Shown: piece by piece, positions 1 through 6,224 of the stretch | Position numbering within the stretch: position 1 is the first letter of the stretch | Layout: each line of letters opens with the position of its first letter | Assembly (NCBI GenBank): GCA_002391185.1 | Contig: DGRY01000026.1 | Span: forward strand, 917 to 20,445 | Direction of reading: 5' to 3' | DNA length: 19,529 nucleotides | Origin: Prevotella sp. UBA4376 | GTDB lineage: Bacteria; Bacteroidota; Bacteroidia; Bacteroidales; Bacteroidaceae | The notes under the pieces: generated by a model | Told to the model about the DNA's origin: nothing | Database searches by the model: none | Seen by the model: only the letters and a program-made list of their open reading frames with translations | Translations under genes and position numbers: made by a program

Positions 1-338
1 CCGAAGCAAGCACTATGTATAAGAACTACCAGAATGAGGTGGTATTCCTTTCTAAGGAACAGAAGAAAACCAAGCAGGAAGCTATTATGAAGAAAGAGAA
101 AGAGGCTTCTGACTTGAAGAAGAAATATTTTGGTCCAGAAGGTGAGTTATTCAAGAAGCGCGAGAGTTTGATGGCTCCTATACAAGAAGAGATATATACT
201 GCAGTTAAGGAGGTTTCTGAACTTCGTGGTTACAGTCTTGTTGTTGATCGTGCCAGCAATAGCGGCATTATCTTCGGCAGTCCAAAGATTGATATTTCAA
301 ACGAGGTGCTCCAGAAGTTGGGCTATAGTGTTAGATAA
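1..338 (+). CDS. skp: Skp/OmpH-family periplasmic chaperone, 3' part (5' end outside window)
   Basis: The open frame runs from the window edge (first full codon at 3) to TAA at 336-338, about 112 residues. The ATG at 15 is internal, because the in-frame codons before it are coding and no signal peptide is present. What remains is a Lys/Glu-rich helical arm followed by the conserved C-terminal half of OmpH proteins: KKYFGPEGELFKKRESL, then a PIQEEIYTAVKEVSE helix, a GYSLVVDRAS strand and the ending SNEVLQKLGY. Skp proteins are jellyfish-shaped trimers that hold unfolded outer-membrane proteins in the periplasm and pass them to the BAM machine. Two further paralogues follow directly. In related genomes bamA usually lies just upstream of such a cluster, but that part is outside the window. 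The family call is strong; which client each paralogue serves cannot be read from sequence. Confidence 0.9.
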   Translation, partial: EASTMYKNYQNEVVFLSKEQKKTKQEAIMKKEKEASDLKKKYFGPEGELFKKRESLMAPIQEEIYTAVKEVSELRGYSLVVDRASNSGIIFGSPKIDISNEVLQKLGYSVR

Positions 339-407
339 TATTTTCTGTTATTTATGACGGAATAGAGATAGGAATAATAATAATAACTAATAAAATCGAT
401 TTTAAAA

Positions 408-893
408 ATGAAAAAGATTATCTTAATGTTGATGCTTCTTGCGCCAATGGCTATGATGGCACAGAAGTTTGGTAAGGTAAACACCCAGACAATCATGCAG
501 TCTATGCCTGAGGTTTCTAAAGCTAATGGTGAGCTTGAGGCTCAGCAGAAGCAGTATGCTAATGATTTGCAGGCTATGCAGAATGAACTTCAGCGCAAGA
601 GCGAGGAGTATCAGAAGAATCAGAGTACCATGAATGCAACAAAGCAGAAGGAAACAGAAACAGAGTTGCAGAATATGTACAACAAGATTCAGCAGACCTA
701 TCAGGACAATCAGAAGGCTTTGCAGGACAAGAGCAATGAGCTTATGCAGCCAATCCTCACAAAGGTTCGCAATGCTATTAATGCTGTTGGTCAGGCTGGT
801 GGCTACACTTATATCTTTGAGGAAGGCGCAGCAATCTTTACTGGCGCCAACGTTAAGGACGTTACCTCGGAGGTGCAGGCTAAGCTGAAATAA
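408..893 (+). CDS. skp: Skp/OmpH-family periplasmic chaperone (second paralogue)
   Basis: 161 residues with an N-terminal signal peptide (MKKIILMLMLLAPMAMMAQ, cleavage probably after A18), then FGKVNTQTIMQSMPEVSKAN, the typical OmpH opening. Residues about 40-115 form a long coiled-coil arm very rich in Gln and Asn. The C-terminal part has the usual PILTKVRNAINAVGQAGGY helix and a short YIFEEG strand. Length matches the family (about 160-170). It starts 69 nt after the first paralogue stops, in an AT-rich gap with no promoter I recognise, so the two are probably co-transcribed. The arm composition differs clearly from its neighbours (Gln-rich here, Lys/Glu-rich in the upstream copy), which suggests the paralogues have diverged in clients or partners; that is inference. 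Confidence 0.93.
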   Translation: MKKIILMLMLLAPMAMMAQKFGKVNTQTIMQSMPEVSKANGELEAQQKQYANDLQAMQNELQRKSEEYQKNQSTMNATKQKETETELQNMYNKIQQTYQDNQKALQDKSNELMQPILTKVRNAINAVGQAGGYTYIFEEGAAIFTGANVKDVTSEVQAKLK

Positions 894-906
894 ATACATA
901 CATCAG

Positions 907-978
907 CCCTCTCCTCCACAAGGAGAGGGGAGGGTGAGGTCACCATGGATGGGCTTTGTTCTTTCATGGTGGCCTCAC
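907..978. repeat. Two consecutive hairpins / REP-like repeat between skp paralogues
   Basis: The 118-nt gap between the second and third skp genes contains two adjacent inverted repeats. The first pairs CCCTCTCCT (907-915) with AGGAGAGGG (921-929), 9 bp around a 5-nt loop. The second pairs GTGAGGTCACCATG (934-947) with CATGGTGGCCTCAC (965-978), 14 bp with one G-T wobble and a 17-nt loop. Neither is followed by a T run, so they do not look like intrinsic terminators. The GC-rich core (GGAGAGGGGAGGGTGAGGTC, 921-940) resembles the right arm of the element at 18582-18700 and is REP-like. Possible roles are mRNA stabilisation or processing within the operon, or a leftover mobile repeat. Confidence 0.75.
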
Positions 979-1011
979 TATATTTTCTATAGCACAACGA
1001 AATCCACAACA

Positions 1012-1518
1012 ATGAAGAAAGGTATATTCTTATTTTTGATGCTGCTTTTGCCTATCATGGCAAGCGCTCAGACAGCTTTTAAGTTTGGTTATCTCAGTTT
1101 TGAAGAGGCTTTGAAAGCTATGCCTGATTATGCTGTTGTTCAGCGTAATATGACAGACCTTCGTAATAAGTATGCTGCTGAAGCAAAACGCTCAGAGGAT
1201 GATTTTAATGCCAAGTATGAGCAGTTCCTTGATGGACAGCGTGATTTTGCTCCATCTATTCTACAGAAGCGTCAGGCAGAATTGCAGGAATTGATGGAGA
1301 AAAATATAGCGTTTAAGAAAGAGTCGGAACGTTTGCTCAAACAGGCTGAAGTTGATGCTGTCGGTCCTTTGAAAGCTAAGCTTAATCAGGCTTTGAAACG
1401 TATAGGAGCAGAACGAGGCTATGCTTTTATTCTTAATACAGATGGTGAGTCGGTGCCTTATGTAGATAGTTCTATGGGTGAGAATATCACAGCTGTAGTG
1501 ATTGACGCCTTGAGATAG
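1012..1518 (+). CDS. skp: Skp/OmpH-family periplasmic chaperone (third paralogue)
   Basis: 168 residues. The frame is open back to an ATG at 934, but that stretch is the hairpin repeat. The ATG at 1012 starts a clear signal peptide (MKKGIFLFLMLLLPIMASAQ), so I chose 1012. The mature part opens with FKFGYLSFEEALKAMPDYAV, followed by a charged helical arm (residues about 45-125) and the C-terminal LKAKLNQALKRIGAERGYAF segment, then a VPYVDSSM.NITAVVIDAL ending. It is expected to be periplasmic and to assist outer-membrane protein biogenesis like its two neighbours. murI starts 29 nt after its stop, so it probably shares their transcript. Confidence 0.92.
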   Translation: MKKGIFLFLMLLLPIMASAQTAFKFGYLSFEEALKAMPDYAVVQRNMTDLRNKYAAEAKRSEDDFNAKYEQFLDGQRDFAPSILQKRQAELQELMEKNIAFKKESERLLKQAEVDAVGPLKAKLNQALKRIGAERGYAFILNTDGESVPYVDSSMGENITAVVIDALR

Positions 1519-1547
1519 TCTATTTTATTTTTTAATTGATAATAGTT

Positions 1548-2390
1548 ATGATTTCACTTCCTGAAAATCCAGGACCTATAGGTGTGTTTGACTCAGGCTA
1601 TGGCGGTTTGACTATTCTTCACGGGATACGCCAGCTGTTACCCCAATACGATTATATGTATCTGGGTGATAATGCACGTGCTCCTTATGGTACACGCAGC
1701 TTTGATGTTGTGTACCAATTCACGCGCCAGGCGGTAATCAAACTGTTTGAGATGGGATGCCATCTTGTTATTTTAGGCTGTAATACAGCTTCGGCCAAGG
1801 CTTTGCGAAGCATTCAGCAACGCGACCTTTGTGGGTTGGATCCTGAGCGTCGTGTTCTTGGTGTTATCCGTCCAACGGCTGAGATAATTGGCAAGCTTAC
1901 TCGAAATAACCATGTGGGCTTGTTTGCTACAGAGGGAACAGTTCGAAGTCATAGCTATGATTTGGAGGTTAAGAAGTTCTGGCCAGAAACAAAGATTACT
2001 GGTGTTGCGTGTCCGTTTTGGGTTCCTCTTGTGGAATATAATGAGGCAGACAGTCCTGGTGCTGACTATTTTGTTAAGAAGCGTGTTGATGAATTGATGC
2101 AGAAGGATCCTGATATAGACACAATTATTTTGGGATGCACTCATTATCCTATTCTTATGCCTAAGATTAAGAAATACGTGAATCCTGATATCAAGATTGT
2201 TCCGCAGGGTGAGTATGTGGCTGGTAGCTTGAAGGATTATCTTGAGCGTCATCCTGAGATGGAGCGTAAGTGCACCAAGACAGGTTCATGCAGATATTTC
2301 ACAACAGAAAATCCCAATAAGTTCAAGGAGAGTGCACGCATATTCCTTCATGAGGATGTTGATGTGCAACATATTGATCTTGGTGAATAG
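1548..2390 (+). CDS. murI: Glutamate racemase
   Basis: Interconverts L- and D-glutamate in the cytoplasm to supply D-Glu for peptidoglycan. With the ATG at 1548 the protein has 280 residues; the frame could extend to a TTG at 1536, but the ATG gives the usual MurI start. Visible motifs are VFDSGYGGL (residues 13-21), DNARAPYG (41-48), LGCNTASA with catalytic Cys78, and ILGCTHYPIL with the second catalytic Cys197. All expected residues are present. It follows the three skp genes with a 29-nt gap, a combination familiar in Bacteroidales that links outer-membrane assembly and wall precursor supply in one transcript. The C-terminal 25 residues after the core are variable in the family. Confidence 0.97.
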   Translation: MISLPENPGPIGVFDSGYGGLTILHGIRQLLPQYDYMYLGDNARAPYGTRSFDVVYQFTRQAVIKLFEMGCHLVILGCNTASAKALRSIQQRDLCGLDPERRVLGVIRPTAEIIGKLTRNNHVGLFATEGTVRSHSYDLEVKKFWPETKITGVACPFWVPLVEYNEADSPGADYFVKKRVDELMQKDPDIDTIILGCTHYPILMPKIKKYVNPDIKIVPQGEYVAGSLKDYLERHPEMERKCTKTGSCRYFTTENPNKFKESARIFLHEDVDVQHIDLGE

Positions 2391-2420
2391 ATATATCAAA
2401 GAATTCTATATAATAGAAAG

Positions 2421-2843
2421 ATGAAAATACAGATTATTAATGGTCCAAACCTGAATCTCCTTGGTGTGAGAGAACCAGGTATCTATGGCAGCAACTCGTT
2501 TGAGAGTTATCTTCCTCAGTTGAAGTCTGTTTTCCCAGATATAGAGATAGATTATTATCAGAGTAATATCGAGGGTGAACTGATAAATAAACTTCAGGAG
2601 GTAGGTTTCAGTTATGACGGTGTTGTCTTAAATGCAGGTGCCTATACTCATACAAGTGTGGCTCTTCAGGACTGTATTCGCTCGTTGAAATGTCCTGTTG
2701 TTGAGGTTCATATATCAAATGTTCACAAGCGTGAGGAGTTTCGTCATAAGAGCATGATTAGCTGTGCCTGCCTTGGTGTTATTGCTGGTTTTGGTCTTGC
2801 TGGATATGAACTTGCCATTCGTGGAATCATTGCAAATAAGTAA
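2421..2843 (+). CDS. aroQ: 3-dehydroquinate dehydratase, type II
   Basis: Third step of the shikimate pathway: dehydrates 3-dehydroquinate to 3-dehydroshikimate, as a cytoplasmic dodecamer. The 140-residue length is typical. The N-terminus carries INGPNLNLLG (6-15), catalytic Tyr22 in EPGIYG, the substrate loop NAGAYTHTS (71-79), catalytic His97 in VEVHISN, and Arg108 in EFRHKS. It sits 30 nt after murI and its TAA is followed with no gap by the ATG of the methyltransferase gene, so the two are likely translationally coupled. Confidence 0.97.
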   Translation: MKIQIINGPNLNLLGVREPGIYGSNSFESYLPQLKSVFPDIEIDYYQSNIEGELINKLQEVGFSYDGVVLNAGAYTHTSVALQDCIRSLKCPVVEVHISNVHKREEFRHKSMISCACLGVIAGFGLAGYELAIRGIIANK

Positions 2844-3482
2844 ATGACAGAGACTGATAAACTCGACCGTTACGTTGCTGAGCATATTGATGCTGAAGGG
2901 GATTATCTATATCGTCTTTACAGGGCTACTAACATACACACCATTCATGGGCGTATGGCAAGTGGACATTTACAGGGTAGGTTGTTGAAGCTCCTTGTGA
3001 AGATGTTTCAGCCAAAGAATATTCTTGAGGTGGGCACTTTTAGTGGCTATAGTGCAATATGTATGGCAGAGGGACTGACTGATGGAGGTAAGCTATATAC
3101 CTTTGAGATAAACGATGAGATGGAGGATTTCACCCGTCCGTGGATAGAAGGCTCTGAGGTGGCAGATAAGATTGATTTTCGAATAGGGGATGCTAATGAG
3201 CTTGCACCAAAGCTTGGAGTTGTGTTTGACATGGCTTTTATAGATGGCGACAAGCGCACCTATGTTGAAACCTATGAGATGGTTATGAATATTCTGCGAC
3301 CAGGTGGATTTATTCTTGCCGACAACACTCTTTGGGATGGGCATGTGGTGGAGGAAGCCTACGATCACGATCATCAGACAATAGGTATTAGAAAGTTTAA
3401 CGATCATGTGGCTGCCGACAGTAGGGTGGAGAAGGTTATTCTTCCTCTTCGTGACGGATTGACAATAATAAGAAAGAAATAA
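2844..3482 (+). CDS. SAM-dependent O-methyltransferase (Methyltransf_3 / CCoAOMT-like)
   Basis: 212 residues, starting directly after the aroQ stop. Class I Rossmann methyltransferase: SAM-binding motif ILEVGTFSGYSA (60-71), acidic residue ending strand 2 in YTFEIND (Glu88), metal/catechol-site FIDGDK (132-137), and ADNTLWDGHV (159-168), where Asp160-Asn161 match the metal ligands of catechol and caffeoyl-CoA O-methyltransferases. This points to a divalent-metal-dependent O-methyltransferase acting on a small hydroxylated substrate, or a tRNA-hydroxyuridine methyltransferase of the TrmR type, which belongs to the same family. The substrate cannot be decided from sequence. Placement between aroQ and rbfA is compatible with the tRNA/ribosome option, but only weakly. 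Confidence 0.9.
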   Translation: MTETDKLDRYVAEHIDAEGDYLYRLYRATNIHTIHGRMASGHLQGRLLKLLVKMFQPKNILEVGTFSGYSAICMAEGLTDGGKLYTFEINDEMEDFTRPWIEGSEVADKIDFRIGDANELAPKLGVVFDMAFIDGDKRTYVETYEMVMNILRPGGFILADNTLWDGHVVEEAYDHDHQTIGIRKFNDHVAADSRVEKVILPLRDGLTIIRKK

Positions 3483-3503
3483 TAAACAAATAAGAATAAT
3501 AAT

Positions 3504-3839
3504 ATGCAAGAAACAAGACAAGCTCGTATATCACGCCTGCTACAGAAGGAGCTGGCTACAATTTTTGAGGAACAGACTCGCCAGATGCATGGTGTGTTGG
3601 TTAGTGTGACACGTGTTCGTGTTAGTCCTGATCTTAGTATTTGTACAGCCTATCTTAGCATCTTCCCTTCAGACAAGGGTGATGAGTTGCTGAAGAATAT
3701 TCAGGCTAATGATAAGGCTATTCGTTTTGACCTTGGTCGTCGTGTGCGTAATCAGTTGCGCATTATTCCAGAACTTCGTTTCTTTATTGACGATAGTCTT
3801 GACTATATTGACCGTATTGACGAATTGTTGAAGAAGTAA
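3504..3839 (+). CDS. rbfA: Ribosome-binding factor A
   Basis: 111 residues, usual length for RbfA, a single KH-like domain that binds the immature 30S subunit near the 5' helix of 16S rRNA during late maturation and cold adaptation. Family signatures are RQARISRLLQKELATIF at the N-terminus, VSVTRVRVSPDLSICTAYLSIFP in the middle and RNQLRIIPELRFFIDDSLDYIDRIDELL at the C-terminus. It starts 21 nt after the methyltransferase gene, and its TAA overlaps the next ATG by one base (TAATG), so it is coupled to the permease gene downstream. Confidence 0.96.
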   Translation: MQETRQARISRLLQKELATIFEEQTRQMHGVLVSVTRVRVSPDLSICTAYLSIFPSDKGDELLKNIQANDKAIRFDLGRRVRNQLRIIPELRFFIDDSLDYIDRIDELLKK

Positions 3840-5068
3840 TGAATTTTCCTTTATACATAGCAAAGCGATATCTCTTTTCAAAGAAGAGTACTAATGCAAT
3901 AAACGTTATCTCACTAATTTCTGTTGTTGGCGTATCTGTGGCTACAACAGCCTTGGTGATTGTGCTTAGCGTGTTTAATGGCTTTCACGACATGGTGGCA
4001 TCTTTCTTTACCAATTTCGACCCGCAGATAGAGATTGTGCCAGCAAAGGGTAAGACGGCTCCTTGTGACGATCCTGTGCTCACCAAGATTCGCCAGCTAC
4101 CTCAGGTTGATGTGGCTACGGAATGTGTGCAGGATATGGCTTTGGCTATGTATAGAGACCATCAGGCTATGGTGGTTGTAAAGGGTGTTGATGATAACTT
4201 TGATCAGCTCACGCATATAAAGGACATTCTTTATGGTGATGGCGAGTTCAGCCTTCATGCAGGTCCATTGCAATATGGTGTGTTGGGCATTCGATTGTCG
4301 CAGATATTGGGCACAGGAGCTAATTTTGGCGACTATCTTCGCATATATGCTCCCCAGCGCGAGGGACAGTTTGATGTTAGTAATGCTCAGGAGGGTTTTG
4401 TTGTTGACTCTCTTCTCTCGCCTGGAGTTGTGTTTGCTGTTAATCAAAGCAAATATGACAAGAACTACATTATAGCCCCGATAGCCTTTGCACGTAATCT
4501 GTTTGGGCAGCAAGGCATGCTTTCTTCGCTTGAAATACGTTTGAAAGATGGTTCAGATTTTGATGCTGTGAAGAGCGAGATGCAGCAGATAGCAGGCGAG
4601 AAGTATCATGTGCTCGACCGTTTTGAACAGCAGGCAGATACTTTCAAGATAATGCAGATAGAGAAGATTATAGCCTATCTGTTTCTCACCTTTATCCTTG
4701 TGGTGGCATGCTTCAACATCATTGGTTCTTTGTCTATGCTCATTATTGACAAGAAAGACGATGTTGTTACCTTGCGCAATCTTGGTGCTACCGACAAGCA
4801 GATATCTCGTGTGTTTCTTTTCGAGGGACGCCTGATATCTCTTATAGGTGCGGTTATAGGTATATTGCTTGGATTGTTGCTTTGTTGGCTGCAACAACGC
4901 TACGGACTTGTGTCTATGGGTAGTTCATCTGGCACCTTTGTTGTAAATGCTTATCCTGTTAGCGTGCATTATTCTGATGTTCTTGTGGTGTTCCTCACGG
5001 TTGTTGCTGTTGGTTGGCTTGCTGTGTGGTATCCTGTAAGGTATCTTAGCCGACGATTGCTTGGCTAA
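3839..5068 (+). CDS. ABC transporter permease, LolC/LolE-type lipoprotein-release family
   Basis: 409 residues with the LolC/LolE/MacB architecture: an N-terminal cytoplasmic stretch PLYIAKRYLFSKKSTNAINV, one transmembrane helix (about 24-46), a large periplasmic domain (about 50-275), and three C-terminal helices (about 280-303, 328-350, 378-400) forming the FtsX-like domain. The LRNLGATDKQISRVFLFEG segment (about 317-335) is the coupling helix that contacts the ATPase. Known relatives extract mature lipoproteins from the inner membrane and pass them to LolA. No LolD-like ATPase gene is in the window, so it must be encoded elsewhere. Its start overlaps the rbfA stop. Transcription probably ends in the convergent gap before xerD. 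Confidence 0.92.
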   Translation: MNFPLYIAKRYLFSKKSTNAINVISLISVVGVSVATTALVIVLSVFNGFHDMVASFFTNFDPQIEIVPAKGKTAPCDDPVLTKIRQLPQVDVATECVQDMALAMYRDHQAMVVVKGVDDNFDQLTHIKDILYGDGEFSLHAGPLQYGVLGIRLSQILGTGANFGDYLRIYAPQREGQFDVSNAQEGFVVDSLLSPGVVFAVNQSKYDKNYIIAPIAFARNLFGQQGMLSSLEIRLKDGSDFDAVKSEMQQIAGEKYHVLDRFEQQADTFKIMQIEKIIAYLFLTFILVVACFNIIGSLSMLIIDKKDDVVTLRNLGATDKQISRVFLFEGRLISLIGAVIGILLGLLLCWLQQRYGLVSMGSSSGTFVVNAYPVSVHYSDVLVVFLTVVAVGWLAVWYPVRYLSRRLLG

Positions 5069-5077
5069 GAAAAATGT

Positions 5078-5137
5078 CTTTCTGCAAAGTTCTTTGTTTC
5101 CTTTGATGAGTATAGTAGGAAAGAACTTTACAGAAAG
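5078..5137. repeat. Large intergenic hairpin (18-bp stem) in the convergent permease/xerD gap
   Basis: CTTTCTGCAAAGTTCTTT (5078-5095) pairs with AAAGAACTTTACAGAAAG (5120-5137): 18 positions with one mismatch, around a 24-nt loop. A smaller inverted repeat, TTGATTT/AAATCAA (5141-5160), follows at once. There is no T run on the plus strand after the stem, so it is not a classic intrinsic terminator, but lying between convergent genes it may stop or protect both transcripts. The long loop is also compatible with a folded mobile or recombination site; no support for that beyond shape. Confidence 0.7.
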
Positions 5138-5160
5138 GTGTTGATTTATATAAAAATCAA

Positions 5161-5204
5161 TATAGACGCATTTAGGAGGCATTATAAAGGAATTATAGAG
5201 GCTT
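5161..5204 (+). repeat. 11-bp tandem repeat element, copy A (four units)
   Basis: Four consecutive 11-bp units related to TATAGAGGCAT: TATAGACGCAT (5161-5171), TTAGGAGGCAT (5172-5182), TATAAAGGAAT (5183-5193), TATAGAGGCTT (5194-5204). A closely similar block lies on the opposite strand at 14527-14570. The units are one helical turn long, so the GG steps fall on the same DNA face. The element ends 7 nt before the xerD stop codon. Function unknown. Confidence 0.75.
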
Positions 5205-5211
5205 AGAAAAA

Positions 5212-6129
5212 TCAAAATTTCTTGATATTTCTGGGATGATGTTCCAATATTTCCTGCCTTAGGGTTGTGGTGTCTATGTGAGTGTATATCTCGGTGGTTG
5301 AAATGTCTTCGTGTCCCAGCATGTCTTGTATGGCTCGCAGGCTTGCTCCTCCTTTTAACAAGGCAGTAGCAAAGCTGTGTCGCAGGGTGTGTGGAGAGAT
5401 GGTCTTTTTTATTCCAGCTTCTTCTGCTTGCCGTTTTATCATGATGAGAATCATCACTCTGGTGAGGTGGTGTCCACGTCGGTTAAGAAAAACATAATCT
5501 TCCTCGCCTGGTTTTATGTTTAGGTGCACTCTATCAAGAAACCATAGTTGCAGTTCTTTTATGGCACGCTTTGATATGGGCACGAGTCGTTCCTTGTTTC
5601 CTTTGCCCATCACTCTAACGAATTCTTCTTCAAGATATAGTTGCGAGAGTTTCATGTTTATTAGTTCTGATACTCGTAATCCGCAGCTGAACAGTACCTC
5701 TATTATGGCTTTGTTGCGTTGTCCCTCGGGCTTACTCAGGTCTATGCTTGCCTCCAGAATGTCAACCTCTTCGGTTGAAAGCACTTCGGGCAAGTGTTTT
5801 CCCAATTGTGGCGATTCAAGAAGCTCGGTAGGGTCTTGTTCTATAAATCCGTCGAGCAACAGATAGCGATAGAATGAACGTACCCCGCTAAGTATTCTTG
5901 CCTGCGACTTGGGGCTCATACCATGCTCATGGAATGTTGTTGCAAAGTTTTCCAAGTCTTCCAGTTTAATTTCAAGCACCTTGAGACTATTTTCTTTGCA
6001 ATATCTGAGCAGCCATTCCAAGTCGTGTTGGTAGGCTTCTATAGTGTTCACCGTATAGTTGCGTTCCAGTTTCAGGTATCTTATATATTGTTTTACCAGT
6101 TTTTCCGTAGGAGTATTTTTCTTTTCCAT
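5212..6129 (-). CDS. xerD: Tyrosine recombinase XerC/XerD
   Basis: 305 residues with the two-domain XerC/D layout: an N-terminal SAM-like core-binding domain (about 8-95, including QARILSGVRSFYRYL) and a C-terminal catalytic domain. All six catalytic residues are visible: Arg152 (CGLRVSEL), Lys176 (GKGNKERLVP), His247 and Arg250 (HTLRHSFAT), His273 (LGHEDISTT) and nucleophile Tyr282 (IYTHI). Length and motifs fit the housekeeping enzyme that resolves chromosome dimers at dif with FtsK, rather than an integron or phage integrase. XerC and XerD are hard to tell apart by motif alone, so the symbol is a best guess. It is transcribed divergently from the M16 protease gene and converges on the permease gene. 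Confidence 0.93.
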   Translation of the reverse strand: MEKKNTPTEKLVKQYIRYLKLERNYTVNTIEAYQHDLEWLLRYCKENSLKVLEIKLEDLENFATTFHEHGMSPKSQARILSGVRSFYRYLLLDGFIEQDPTELLESPQLGKHLPEVLSTEEVDILEASIDLSKPEGQRNKAIIEVLFSCGLRVSELINMKLSQLYLEEEFVRVMGKGNKERLVPISKRAIKELQLWFLDRVHLNIKPGEEDYVFLNRRGHHLTRVMILIMIKRQAEEAGIKKTISPHTLRHSFATALLKGGASLRAIQDMLGHEDISTTEIYTHIDTTTLRQEILEHHPRNIKKF

Positions 6130-6146
6130 TTTAATAATCTTTATGG

Positions 6147-6154
6147 CAAAGATA
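6147..6154 (-). promoter_or_regulatory. -7 box of xerD promoter
   Basis: Reads TATCTTTG on the minus strand, matching the Bacteroidetes -7 consensus TAnnTTTG. It is 18 nt upstream of the xerD ATG, so the leader would be very short (roughly 10-13 nt). No clear -33 box is seen at 19-21 bp. Confidence 0.55.
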
Positions 6155-6177
6155 ACAAAAAACTGTTGGCTTTTTAC

Positions 6178-6185
6178 TATCTTTG
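6178..6185 (+). promoter_or_regulatory. -7 box of M16 protease promoter
   Basis: TATCTTTG, the same octamer as the divergent xerD box 23 bp away. Transcription would start near 6190-6193, which rules out an in-frame ATG at 6183 as the protease start and supports 6225. Confidence 0.6.
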
Positions 6186-6224
6186 CAACAATTTTGTAAA
6201 TCTATAATATTAAACCAACTTTTT

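Noticed and set aside
423..899. 158-codon minus-strand frame opposite the second skp gene
   Set aside because: It is the antisense of a Gln-rich coding region, giving Leu-rich nonsense; no promoter or start context.
934..1011. N-terminal extension of the third Skp protein from the ATG at 934
   Set aside because: It would place 26 residues made of the hairpin repeat before an otherwise perfect signal peptide at 1012.
4097..4513. 138-codon minus-strand frame inside the permease gene
   Set aside because: Shadow frame opposite a well-supported gene, with no domain signal of its own.
5161..5204. CRISPR-like array
   Set aside because: Units are 11 bp and contiguous with no spacers, and no cas genes are present.
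6183..6224. Start of the M16 protease at 6183
   Set aside because: That ATG overlaps the -7 box and the predicted transcription start; the signal peptide begins at 6225.
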